5,072 bases of DNA from the NCBI GenBank assembly GCA_031269205.1, contig JAISZM010000133.1, positions 1 through 5,072 on the forward strand, read 5' to 3'. The position numbers and the translations under genes are program-made. This DNA is from Eubacteriales Family XIII. Incertae Sedis bacterium (lineage in GTDB: Bacteria; Bacillota; Clostridia; Peptostreptococcales; Anaerovoracaceae). A model generated the notes under the pieces. The model was not told where the DNA came from and searched no databases. It saw nothing but the letters and a program-made list of their open reading frames with translations. Positions 1-5,072 of the stretch are shown piece after piece. Numbering within the stretch: the stretch's first letter is position 1; each line of letters starts with the position of its first letter.

Positions 1-178
1 CGTGATATCGACCGGCAACTCGCTCACAGCCATGGAGCGCCTCGTCAAAGGTACGGGCGGCGTCATCGTAGGCAACATGGCCATCCTCGCCGAAGGCGAC
101 GCCATCGGCAGAGACGATATTATCTACCTCGAGAAGCTGCCGCTGTTCACGCCGGACGGCAGCCCGATAGAATCATAG
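1..178 (+). CDS. Adenine phosphoribosyltransferase-like protein, C-terminal fragment (5' end outside window)
   Basis: The reading frame is open from the window edge to TAG at 176-178 and gives the last 58 residues. It begins inside the PRPP-binding loop: VISTGNS is the second half of the type I phosphoribosyltransferase signature (hydrophobics, Asp-Asp, then a short Thr-Gly loop that grips the PRPP 5'-phosphate). Base 1 completes the preceding codon, and that codon plus the Asp-Asp pair lie largely off the window. Downstream, ILAEGDA followed by RDDIIYLEKLPLF resembles the C-terminal strand and hood of proteins annotated as adenine phosphoribosyltransferase in anaerobic Firmicutes-type bacteria. 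Such enzymes are cytosolic and convert purine base plus PRPP to nucleotide plus PPi. deoD lies 103 bases downstream on the same strand, which fits purine salvage. Base specificity (adenine, or xanthine/hypoxanthine) cannot be read from this fragment, and a regulatory PRPP-binding protein remains possible. Confidence 0.8.
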   Translation, partial: VISTGNSLTAMERLVKGTGGVIVGNMAILAEGDAIGRDDIIYLEKLPLFTPDGSPIES

Positions 179-281
179 AATAGCTACGAAGAAGCGTCGA
201 AGCGCGGAGGCGCGAAGCGGCGACACACTGCATCCGTAGGCAGCCAGGAAAGCGTACGGAGCGAATTTCAGGAGGGAAAAG
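179..281 (+). other. Intergenic leader of deoD with a small hairpin; no clear promoter or terminator
   Basis: This 103-base gap separates the phosphoribosyltransferase stop from deoD. GAAGCG occurs three times (191-196, 199-204, 214-219). TCCGTA at 233-238 is the exact reverse complement of TACGGA at 255-260, so a 6-bp stem with a 16-base loop can form just before the ribosome binding site. There is no U-run after any stem, so no intrinsic terminator is supported. I see no convincing -35/-10 pair. Read-through from the upstream gene is therefore plausible but unproven. Confidence 0.4.
270..276 (+). promoter_or_regulatory. Strong ribosome binding site of deoD
   Basis: AGGAGGG ends five bases before the ATG at 282. 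It is a near-perfect anti-16S match at normal spacing. It fixes the start at 282, which also gives the canonical DeoD N-terminus (a short tail, then GDFA). Confidence 0.85.
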
Positions 282-998
282 ATGGCGACAGCGCAAAACG
301 AAGCAAGCAAAGGCGATTTCGCGAAGACCGTACTCATGCCGGGCGACCCGCTCAGGTCGAAGTACGTGGCCGAGAACTATCTCGAGGACGCGAAACTCGT
401 GAACAATGTCCGCGGCATACAGGGGTACACGGGCACGTACAAGGGGAAGCGGTTGTCCGTAATGGGTCACGGCATGGGCTGCCCGTCAATAGGCATATAC
501 GCGTATGAGATGTTCAATTCCTATGACGCGGATCATATCATCCGCATCGGCTCAGCCGGGGCCGTCAACGAAAACCTGAAGGTGCGCGATGTACTCGCGG
601 CCATCGGGGCGTGTACGAGTTCGAACTTCATCAGCGCGCAGTACCCTGAACTCGCGGGCCAGCACTACGCCCCGACGCCGAGCTACCGTCTGCTCGAGAC
701 GGCCGTGAACACCGCGCGCGAACTCGACAAAAAGATCGTGGTCGGAAACGTGTTCACTTCCGATCACTTCTACGACGCGAACGGCGCCGCCGTCAAGTGG
801 GGCAAGCTCGGCTGTCTTGCGGTCGAGATGGAGATCGCGGCGCTCTACTTCTGTGCCCATCAGGCGGGCAAGGAGGCGCTCGGACTCTGTACGATCTCCG
901 ACCACGTGCTGACGGGGGAGGAACTGCCGCCCGACGAGAGGGAAAAGACGTTCACGGACATGATGGAAATAGCGCTGGAGACGGCAATAAAATTATAG
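282..998 (+). CDS. deoD: Purine nucleoside phosphorylase, hexameric DeoD type
   Basis: This cytosolic enzyme reversibly phosphorolyses purine (deoxy)ribonucleosides to free base plus (deoxy)ribose-1-phosphate. The 238 residues match the usual DeoD length and align almost without gaps to the E. coli enzyme. Phosphate site: Gly21 and Arg25 in MPGDPLR, Arg44 in NNVRG, Arg88 and Ser91 in RIGSAGAV. Nucleoside site: the VEMEIA segment (Glu182, Met183, Glu184) that holds the ribose hydroxyls. Asp207 in ISDH is the general acid that protonates N7, and Arg220 is the partner that primes it. Oddity: residue 5, normally the His donated by the neighbouring subunit to the ribose 5'-OH, is Gln (ATAQNEA rather than ATPH...). 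The enzyme is otherwise intact and expected to be active. The neighbouring phosphoribosyltransferase could reuse the released base, and the ribose-1-phosphate would need a phosphopentomutase that is not in the window. Confidence 0.96.
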   Translation: MATAQNEASKGDFAKTVLMPGDPLRSKYVAENYLEDAKLVNNVRGIQGYTGTYKGKRLSVMGHGMGCPSIGIYAYEMFNSYDADHIIRIGSAGAVNENLKVRDVLAAIGACTSSNFISAQYPELAGQHYAPTPSYRLLETAVNTARELDKKIVVGNVFTSDHFYDANGAAVKWGKLGCLAVEMEIAALYFCAHQAGKEALGLCTISDHVLTGEELPPDEREKTFTDMMEIALETAIKL

Positions 999-1081
999 GG
1001 CGCCCACGACGGACGAACTCCCGTCACAAGGCGCGATTTGATCGGAGGCGCCATACGCGTCGGTAAAAGAGGAGGAGAATA
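999..1081 (+). other. deoD-pfp intercistronic spacer with alternative GC-rich pairings
   Basis: The 83-base spacer opens with the 8-base palindrome GGGCGCCC (998-1005), which begins on the last base of the deoD stop. GGCGCC recurs at 1047-1052 and can pair with the first copy. A competing stem joins GGCGC (1030-1034) to GCGCC (1048-1052). GACGG (1008-1012) can pair with CCGTC (1021-1025). None is followed by a U-run, so this is not a classical terminator. mRNA processing or stabilisation is conceivable. The spacer ends in the strong ribosome binding site of the next gene. Confidence 0.4.
1071..1077 (+). promoter_or_regulatory. Strong ribosome binding site of the phosphofructokinase gene
   Basis: GGAGGAG, preceded by AAAAGA, sits four to six bases before the ATG at 1082. 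It supports that start, which places the N-terminal glycine-rich nucleotide/PPi-site loop at residues 10-19 as in the family. Confidence 0.85.
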
Positions 1082-2338
1082 ATGCCAAAGAAGAATGTGG
1101 TGATAGCCCAGAGCGGAGGACCGTCCTCCGCCATCAACGCGTCGATCGCGGGCGCCATTTCCCGCGCGATGGCCGCGAAAGAGATCGGCAAGGTCTACGG
1201 CGCGGTAAACGGTATGCAGGGGTTTCTCGATCGCAAGATCATCAATATATCCGATCAGATAAAATCATCCGACGACTTGGACACTCTCATCCATACCCCC
1301 GCCCACGCCCTCGGTAGCAGCAGATACAAGATTCCGAAAGGTGAGGAAGGCGATGCCGTGTTCGAGCGCATAGCCACGATACTCAAAGAGTACGACATCG
1401 GTTATTTCCTTTACAACGGCGGCAATGACTCGATGGACACGGTCTGCCGCGTCGCGAACTACTTCAAGAAACACGGCGAGGACATAGTCGCCGTCGGCAT
1501 ACCTAAAACCATCGATAACGATCTCGCGGAGACGGATCACACGCCGGGCTTCGGCAGCGCGGCGAGATATGTGGCCGCGAGCATCGCCGAGGTCTACCTC
1601 GACACGATAGTGTATCCTCTGCCGGCCGTTACCGTTACCGAGGTGATGGGCCGCAACGCCGGTTGGCTCACGGCCGCCTCCGTGCTGGCGCGCGACACGG
1701 GCGTTCCCGCGCCGCACCTCATCTATCTGCCTGAACTGCCATTTGACCCGGACGATTTCGTCGCGCGGGCCTCTGCGCTCATCAAAAAAGAGGGACAGAT
1801 CGTCGTGGCCGTATCGGAAGGAATCAAATACGCGGACGGCTCGTACCTCGCGGATACGGGCGCGGCCGAGGATATGTTCGGTCACAAGACGCTCGGCGGA
1901 GTAGCGACCATACTCGAGGCGCTCTTGAAGGAAAAGTCGGGCATACCGAACCTCAAAAGCCGCGCCATCATGTTCAGCACGCTGCAGCGCGCCGCCGCGC
2001 ACTACGCGAGCGAAACTGACCTGAAAGAATCGTTCGAGTGCGGATGGCGTGCCGTGGAGGCGGCGATCAAGGGACAGAGCGGCATCATGATAACCATCCA
2101 GCGCGAGTCCAACGAACCCTACCTGATACGCTACGCGGAGGGCGCGCTCGATCACATAGCGAACGCCGAGAGGACGGTTCCGCTCGAGTGGATATCCGAT
2201 GGCGGCACGAATGTCTCTCAGGAGATGGTGGACTATCTGCGCCCGCTCGTCAGAGGCGAGTCGTCCGAAACGATCGTAGGCGGGCTACCCCGCTTCTTCC
2301 GCTTCGACTGGACGAAACTCGTGAAGCCGGGCGAATGA
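1082..2338 (+). CDS. pfp: Pyrophosphate-dependent 6-phosphofructokinase (diphosphate--fructose-6-phosphate 1-phosphotransferase)
   Basis: This cytosolic PfkA-superfamily enzyme is predicted to convert fructose-6-phosphate plus PPi reversibly to fructose-1,6-bisphosphate plus Pi. Motifs in order: the glycine-rich loop QSGGPSSAIN (10-19); GGNDS (113-117); PKTIDND (141-147), with catalytic Asp145; MGRNAGW (189-195), which binds substrate; SEGI (245-248). Donor choice is read from two positions. Asp116 replaces the Gly (E. coli 104) needed for ATP, and Lys142 replaces the Gly before TIDND (E. coli 124). Both are hallmarks of PPi-dependent enzymes. The 418 residues exceed the ~320 of ATP-PfkA and fit the longer PPi-type clade. 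Asn115 stands where Mg-binding Asp103 is usual, giving GGND rather than GGDD. Known PPi-PFKs may also act on sedoheptulose-7-phosphate, so the in vivo substrate is not settled. PPi from the upstream phosphoribosyltransferase could feed it. Donor type is likely; acceptor is inferred. Confidence 0.92.
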   Translation: MPKKNVVIAQSGGPSSAINASIAGAISRAMAAKEIGKVYGAVNGMQGFLDRKIINISDQIKSSDDLDTLIHTPAHALGSSRYKIPKGEEGDAVFERIATILKEYDIGYFLYNGGNDSMDTVCRVANYFKKHGEDIVAVGIPKTIDNDLAETDHTPGFGSAARYVAASIAEVYLDTIVYPLPAVTVTEVMGRNAGWLTAASVLARDTGVPAPHLIYLPELPFDPDDFVARASALIKKEGQIVVAVSEGIKYADGSYLADTGAAEDMFGHKTLGGVATILEALLKEKSGIPNLKSRAIMFSTLQRAAAHYASETDLKESFECGWRAVEAAIKGQSGIMITIQRESNEPYLIRYAEGALDHIANAERTVPLEWISDGGTNVSQEMVDYLRPLVRGESSETIVGGLPRFFRFDWTKLVKPGE

Positions 2339-2343
2339 CACGT

Positions 2344-2349
2344 AAAGAG
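2344..2349 (+). promoter_or_regulatory. Weak ribosome binding site that bears on the GatD-like gene's start
   Basis: AAAGAG lies five bases before the ATG at 2355. It is much weaker than the sites of the neighbouring genes. A second in-frame ATG at 2370 has no better site (only TGAGA at 2360-2364), although it aligns best with the MK... start usual in this family. Translation here may depend on ribosomes finishing the phosphofructokinase 16 bases upstream. Confidence 0.4.
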
Positions 2350-2354
2350 CCGCG

Positions 2355-3425
2355 ATGCCTGAGACGACTATGAAAGCCTGTGTACTGCACAACATCGGAG
2401 ATTTGAGATACGAGGACGTTCCCGTTCCCGGCATCGCTCCGGACGAGGTCTTGCTGCGCATACGCGCCGCGGGAATCTGCGGTTCTGATGTGTCGCGCGT
2501 ATTCATGGAAGGCACGTACCGTTTTCCGACTATCCCCGGCCATGAATTCGCAGGTGAGGCGGTCGAAGTAAACAAGGGCGACGAACACCTTCTCGGCGGA
2601 CGTTTCGCCGTGTACCCCCTGCTGCCCTGCTTCGGCTGTGCGGCGTGTACGGACGGCGACTACCCGGGATGCGCGGACTACGACTACTACGGTTCGCGCA
2701 GGGACGGCGCCTTCGCCGAGTATCTCGCCGTGAAGAAGTGGAACCTCGTTCCCATACCCGACGGCGTGAGCTACGAGGAGGCGGCTATGGCCGAACCGTG
2801 CGCAGTGGCGCTGCACGCGCTAAAACGCTTTGGCGTCACGGCTGGAGATACGGTCGCTATTTTCGGAGCGGGAACGATAGGGCTTCTCGCGGCGCAGGCG
2901 ACCCGCGCCTGGGGCGCGACCCGCGTCGTCCTGTTCGACATCGACTCGGCGAAGCTCGAATTCGCGAAACGCGGGGGCTTCGAATACGCGGTCGACCCCG
3001 CGGCCGACGACCCCGCCGAATATGTGAACTCGCTGACCGGCGGCAGGGGCGCCGACCTCTGCCTCGACGCCGCGGGAGTATCGCGGACGGTCGAAGACGC
3101 GATACGAACCGCCGCGCGTTCGGGCAAGGTCATACTCATGGGCAACCCGTCCGGCGACATCAGCCTCTCAAAAAAAGCTTACTGGGAGATACTGCGACGG
3201 CAACTCACCCTGAAAGGCACGTGGAACTCAAGTTACAACGACAGGGATAACGACTGGACGCTCGCCCTGGACTGCATTAAGGACGGCGTATTCGACTTGA
3301 AGCCGCTCATAACGCACCGATTCGCGCTCGCGGACTGTGGGGAAGCTCTTCGCATCGCAGCGGATCCGTCGGAGTTCAGCGTCAAAATCATGTTCGTAAA
3401 CCGTTCGTTGGAGGAGGGAAAATGA
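2355..3425 (+). CDS. Zinc-dependent polyol dehydrogenase, galactitol-1-phosphate 5-dehydrogenase (GatD)-like
   Basis: This is a cytosolic medium-chain dehydrogenase of 356 residues, predicted to oxidise a secondary hydroxyl of a sugar alcohol or its phosphate to a ketose. Catalytic zinc ligands: Cys42 in GICGSD, His63 in GHE, Glu147 in AEP. The structural zinc is held by Cys92, Cys95, Cys98 and Cys106. The Rossmann fold has GAGTIG at 171-176. Asp195 ends its second strand and should bind the adenosine ribose hydroxyls, favouring NAD over NADP. The stretch 87-123 (LLPCF, then YD, then GSRRDG.FAEY) closely resembles E. coli GatD, more so than general sorbitol or threonine dehydrogenases. The start at 2355 is used because of a weak upstream site; Met6 (2370) is a real alternative. 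The gene lies 16 bases after the phosphofructokinase and overlaps the next dehydrogenase by ATGA. No PTS genes are visible, so whether the substrate is phosphorylated is open. Confidence 0.88.
   Translation: MPETTMKACVLHNIGDLRYEDVPVPGIAPDEVLLRIRAAGICGSDVSRVFMEGTYRFPTIPGHEFAGEAVEVNKGDEHLLGGRFAVYPLLPCFGCAACTDGDYPGCADYDYYGSRRDGAFAEYLAVKKWNLVPIPDGVSYEEAAMAEPCAVALHALKRFGVTAGDTVAIFGAGTIGLLAAQATRAWGATRVVLFDIDSAKLEFAKRGGFEYAVDPAADDPAEYVNSLTGGRGADLCLDAAGVSRTVEDAIRTAARSGKVILMGNPSGDISLSKKAYWEILRRQLTLKGTWNSSYNDRDNDWTLALDCIKDGVFDLKPLITHRFALADCGEALRIAADPSEFSVKIMFVNRSLEEGK
3410..3418 (+). promoter_or_regulatory. Ribosome binding site of the second dehydrogenase, inside the preceding gene
   Basis: GGAGGAGGG lies in the last codons of the GatD-like gene, and its first GGAGG is seven bases before the ATG at 3422. 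With the ATGA overlap at 3422-3425 it gives strong initiation plus likely translational coupling. Confidence 0.75.
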
Positions 3426-4471
3426 AAGCAGCCGTATACCTCGGGAAAGACCACATAGAAGTCCGAGACGTCCCCGACCCCGTACCGGAAGACGGCGACA
3501 TCGTCGTGAAGATACACGCCTGCGCCGTCTGCGGTTCGGACATCCGCATTTTCCACCACGGCAATCCGCGCGTACGCCCGCCGCAGATCATCGGACACGA
3601 GAGCGCGGGCGAAGTCGTCGCCGTCGGGAACGGCGTCACGAAGTTCAGGATCGGCGACCGCGTCGCGATAGGCGCGGACGTGCCCTGCGGCGAGTGCGAA
3701 TTCTGCGAGGCGGGCATCGGGAACAACTGCCAGATCAACTACGCGCTCGGTTACCAGTTCCCGGGCAGTTTCGCTCAGTATGTCCTGCTGAACAAACTCA
3801 CGGTCGACCTCGGACCCATCCACAAGATAGACCCGTCCATGCCCTACGATGAGGCCGCGCTCGCGGAGCCGCTCGCCTGTGTGCTGAACGCGACGGAACT
3901 CGCGGGCATAAAACTCGGCGACACGGTGGTGATAATAGGGGCGGGACCCATAGGACTCATGATAATGCCGATAGCGCGGATGCTCGGCGCGATCAAGGTC
4001 GTCGTCGTGCAGCGCTCGAAGAACCGCCTCGAAGCGGCGAAGGCTCTCGGCGCTGACGTCGTCATAGCGTCCTCCGAGGAGGATGCCATCGAGCGCGTGA
4101 AGGAGGAGACGCACGGCCTTGGCGCCGACGTGATATTCACGGCGAACTCATCCCCCGAAACGCACCGCGACGCGATGCTCATGGCGAAGAACAGAGCACG
4201 CATCAGCCTCTTCGGAGGACTTCCCGCGGGCAGCACGATCGAACTGGAAACGAATATTATTCACTATAAGGAATTGACGATGATGGGCGCGCACGGCGCG
4301 ATGCCGCGGCACCACCGCCAAGCCGTCGAGCTGATCGCGGCGCGCAGGCCGGACATGAGGCCGTACATTTCCGACCGGTTCGCGCTCGACGACATACGCG
4401 CGGCCTTCGAATTGACGGAGAGCCACAGCGCGATGCGCGTCGTCGTCCACCCGTGGGGGACCGACGTATGA
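3422..4471 (+). CDS. Zinc-dependent alcohol/polyol dehydrogenase, sorbitol (L-iditol) dehydrogenase-like
   Basis: A second complete medium-chain dehydrogenase (349 residues), clearly diverged from its neighbour. Catalytic zinc: Cys37 in AVCGSD, His59 in GHE, Glu149 in AEP. Structural zinc: Cys89, Cys92, Cys95 and Cys103. GAGPIG at 173-178 is the nucleotide loop. The residue ending the second Rossmann strand, Asp195 in the upstream enzyme, is here Gln197, followed by Arg198, Ser199 and Lys200. Loss of the acid plus nearby basic residues suggests NADP(H) rather than NAD(H), by inference. The segments GYQFPGSFAQY (110-120) and HYKELTMMG with PRHHRQA mark a subfamily annotated variously as alcohol, L-iditol 2- or threonine dehydrogenase. 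Its substrate I cannot name. It overlaps the GatD-like gene upstream (ATGA, 3422-3425) and the epimerase downstream (ATGA, 4468-4471), which argues for a shared pathway. Ile is encoded by ATA 13 times in 30. Confidence 0.88.
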   Translation: MKAAVYLGKDHIEVRDVPDPVPEDGDIVVKIHACAVCGSDIRIFHHGNPRVRPPQIIGHESAGEVVAVGNGVTKFRIGDRVAIGADVPCGECEFCEAGIGNNCQINYALGYQFPGSFAQYVLLNKLTVDLGPIHKIDPSMPYDEAALAEPLACVLNATELAGIKLGDTVVIIGAGPIGLMIMPIARMLGAIKVVVVQRSKNRLEAAKALGADVVIASSEEDAIERVKEETHGLGADVIFTANSSPETHRDAMLMAKNRARISLFGGLPAGSTIELETNIIHYKELTMMGAHGAMPRHHRQAVELIAARRPDMRPYISDRFALDDIRAAFELTESHSAMRVVVHPWGTDV

Positions 4472-5072
4472 ACGGTGATGCTTCGCGCAGAATACAGCTC
4501 GCGCCGTCCATGATGTGCGCGGATATCTCCCGTATTCCCGAAACGCTCGATGTTTTTGCGAGGAGCGGTGTCGAGTGGCTGCATATCGACGTGATGGACG
4601 GCGCGTTCGTGCCGAATATGCAGCTTGGCGTCGATTACGTGCGGCAACTGCGCGGGCTTTCCGCGATCCCGCTCGACATACATCTCATGACCTACGAGCC
4701 AGGCGACAAGGTTGACTGGTTCGACCCGCAGCCCGGCGAATACGTATCCGTACACTACGAAGCGACGCCGCATCCGCAGCGCGCGCTCGCGAAGATCAGG
4801 GACAGGGGCGCGCGGCCGATGATAGCCCTGAATCCCGCGACCCCGCTTGAATCCATCGAATATCTGCTCGACGACATCGACGCCGTCCTCGTCATGACGG
4901 TCAACCCCGGATACGCGGGCCAAAAACTCATCCCGTCGACCATCGGAAAAATCGCGGCTCTCCGCGCCTTTCTCGACGAGCGCGACCGCACGGATATTGA
5001 GATCGAGGTCGACGGCAACGTCAGCATCCCGAACGCGCGGGGCATGATCGCGGCGGGCGCCGATATCCTCGT
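4468..5072 (+). CDS. Ribulose-phosphate 3-epimerase family protein, allulose-6-phosphate epimerase (AlsE)-like; 3' end outside window
   Basis: The frame is open from ATG 4468 to the window end: 201 residues of an expected ~220-230. It is a cytosolic TIM-barrel enzyme that inverts C3 of a ketose phosphate. Metal ligands are His39 and Asp41 in HIDVMDG, His72 in DIHLM, and Asp182 in EVDG. Asp41 and Asp182 are also the acid/base pair. The active-site methionines Met43, Met74 and Met143 are present. Family members normally end with a phosphate-binding glycine loop, which is beyond the edge. Several positions lean towards AlsE rather than housekeeping Rpe: SMMCAD (14-19) where Rpe has SILSAD, MTVNPGYAGQ (143-152) where Rpe has SVNPGFGGQ, and VDGN where Rpe has VDGG. 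The start overlaps the dehydrogenase stop (ATGA), with GGGGGA (4455-4460) seven bases before. The substrate may be allulose-6-phosphate, giving fructose-6-phosphate for the upstream PFK, or ribulose-5-phosphate. Confidence 0.9.
   Translation, partial: MNGDASRRIQLAPSMMCADISRIPETLDVFARSGVEWLHIDVMDGAFVPNMQLGVDYVRQLRGLSAIPLDIHLMTYEPGDKVDWFDPQPGEYVSVHYEATPHPQRALAKIRDRGARPMIALNPATPLESIEYLLDDIDAVLVMTVNPGYAGQKLIPSTIGKIAALRAFLDERDRTDIEIEVDGNVSIPNARGMIAAGADIL

Noticed and set aside
179..281. Purine riboswitch or promoter before deoD
   Set aside because: No recognisable riboswitch core and no credible -35/-10 pair; the only structure is the short stem at 233-260.
1008..1025. GACGG/CCGTC stem considered as a terminator after deoD
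   Set aside because: Only five base pairs with an 8-base loop and no U-run, so it does not meet the criteria for an intrinsic terminator.
797..1066. Plus-strand frame of 89 codons overlapping the end of deoD and the spacer
   Set aside because: The product is low-complexity (Gly/Arg-rich), most of it is deoD in another frame, and no ribosome binding site precedes it.
1265..2155. Long minus-strand open frame of 296 codons opposite the phosphofructokinase
   Set aside because: It lies wholly antisense to a gene with clear family motifs, its product is Arg/Val-rich with no recognisable motif, and such frames are common opposite GC-rich codons.
3233..4114. Minus-strand open frame of 293 codons opposite the two dehydrogenases
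   Set aside because: Same shadow pattern: it spans the junction of two well-supported genes and has no recognisable motif or credible start context.
4264..4923. Minus-strand open frame of 219 codons opposite the dehydrogenase end and the epimerase
   Set aside because: It crosses the ATGA overlap of two conserved plus-strand genes and shows no domain.

Overview
The window reads as a compact, single-strand (+) stretch of bacterial central and accessory metabolism. Six genes are visible: four complete, and one cut at each window edge. There are no RNA genes, mobile elements, CRISPR arrays or convincing rho-independent terminators. The DNA is GC-rich, with C/G-ending Leu, Arg, Ala and Val codons, yet ATA is used heavily for Ile. 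Shine-Dalgarno sites are strong. The pyrophosphate-type phosphofructokinase and the protein flavours suggest a fermentative anaerobe, such as a GC-rich Clostridia-type Bacillota or a Synergistota-like lineage. That placement is only an impression; no marker gene is present.

Layout. Positions 1-178 hold the C-terminus of an adenine phosphoribosyltransferase-like enzyme. A 103-base gap with a strong ribosome binding site leads to deoD (282-998), a purine nucleoside phosphorylase. An 83-base gap with small palindromes leads to a 418-residue phosphofructokinase with pyrophosphate-type active-site residues (1082-2338). Sixteen bases later begins a GatD-like zinc-dependent polyol (phosphate) dehydrogenase (2355-3425). 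It overlaps by ATGA with a second, divergent zinc dehydrogenase (3422-4471). That gene in turn overlaps by ATGA with a ribulose-phosphate 3-epimerase family gene with allulose-6-phosphate epimerase-like features (4468 to the window end).

How the genes may work together (inference). The first two genes are purine salvage: DeoD splits nucleosides to base plus (deoxy)ribose-1-phosphate, and the phosphoribosyltransferase converts base plus PRPP to nucleotide plus PPi. The last four look like a sugar or polyol catabolic module: two dehydrogenases interconvert polyol and ketose forms, the epimerase inverts C3 of a ketose phosphate, and the PFK delivers a bisphosphate to aldolase. PPi released by the phosphoribosyltransferase is the phosphoryl donor expected for the PFK, which could link the two halves. 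Every enzyme belongs to a known family. What is potentially new is the combination, the undefined substrate of the dehydrogenase/epimerase module, and a few active-site departures (Gln for His in DeoD, Asn-Asp in the PFK, opposite cofactor signatures in the two dehydrogenases).
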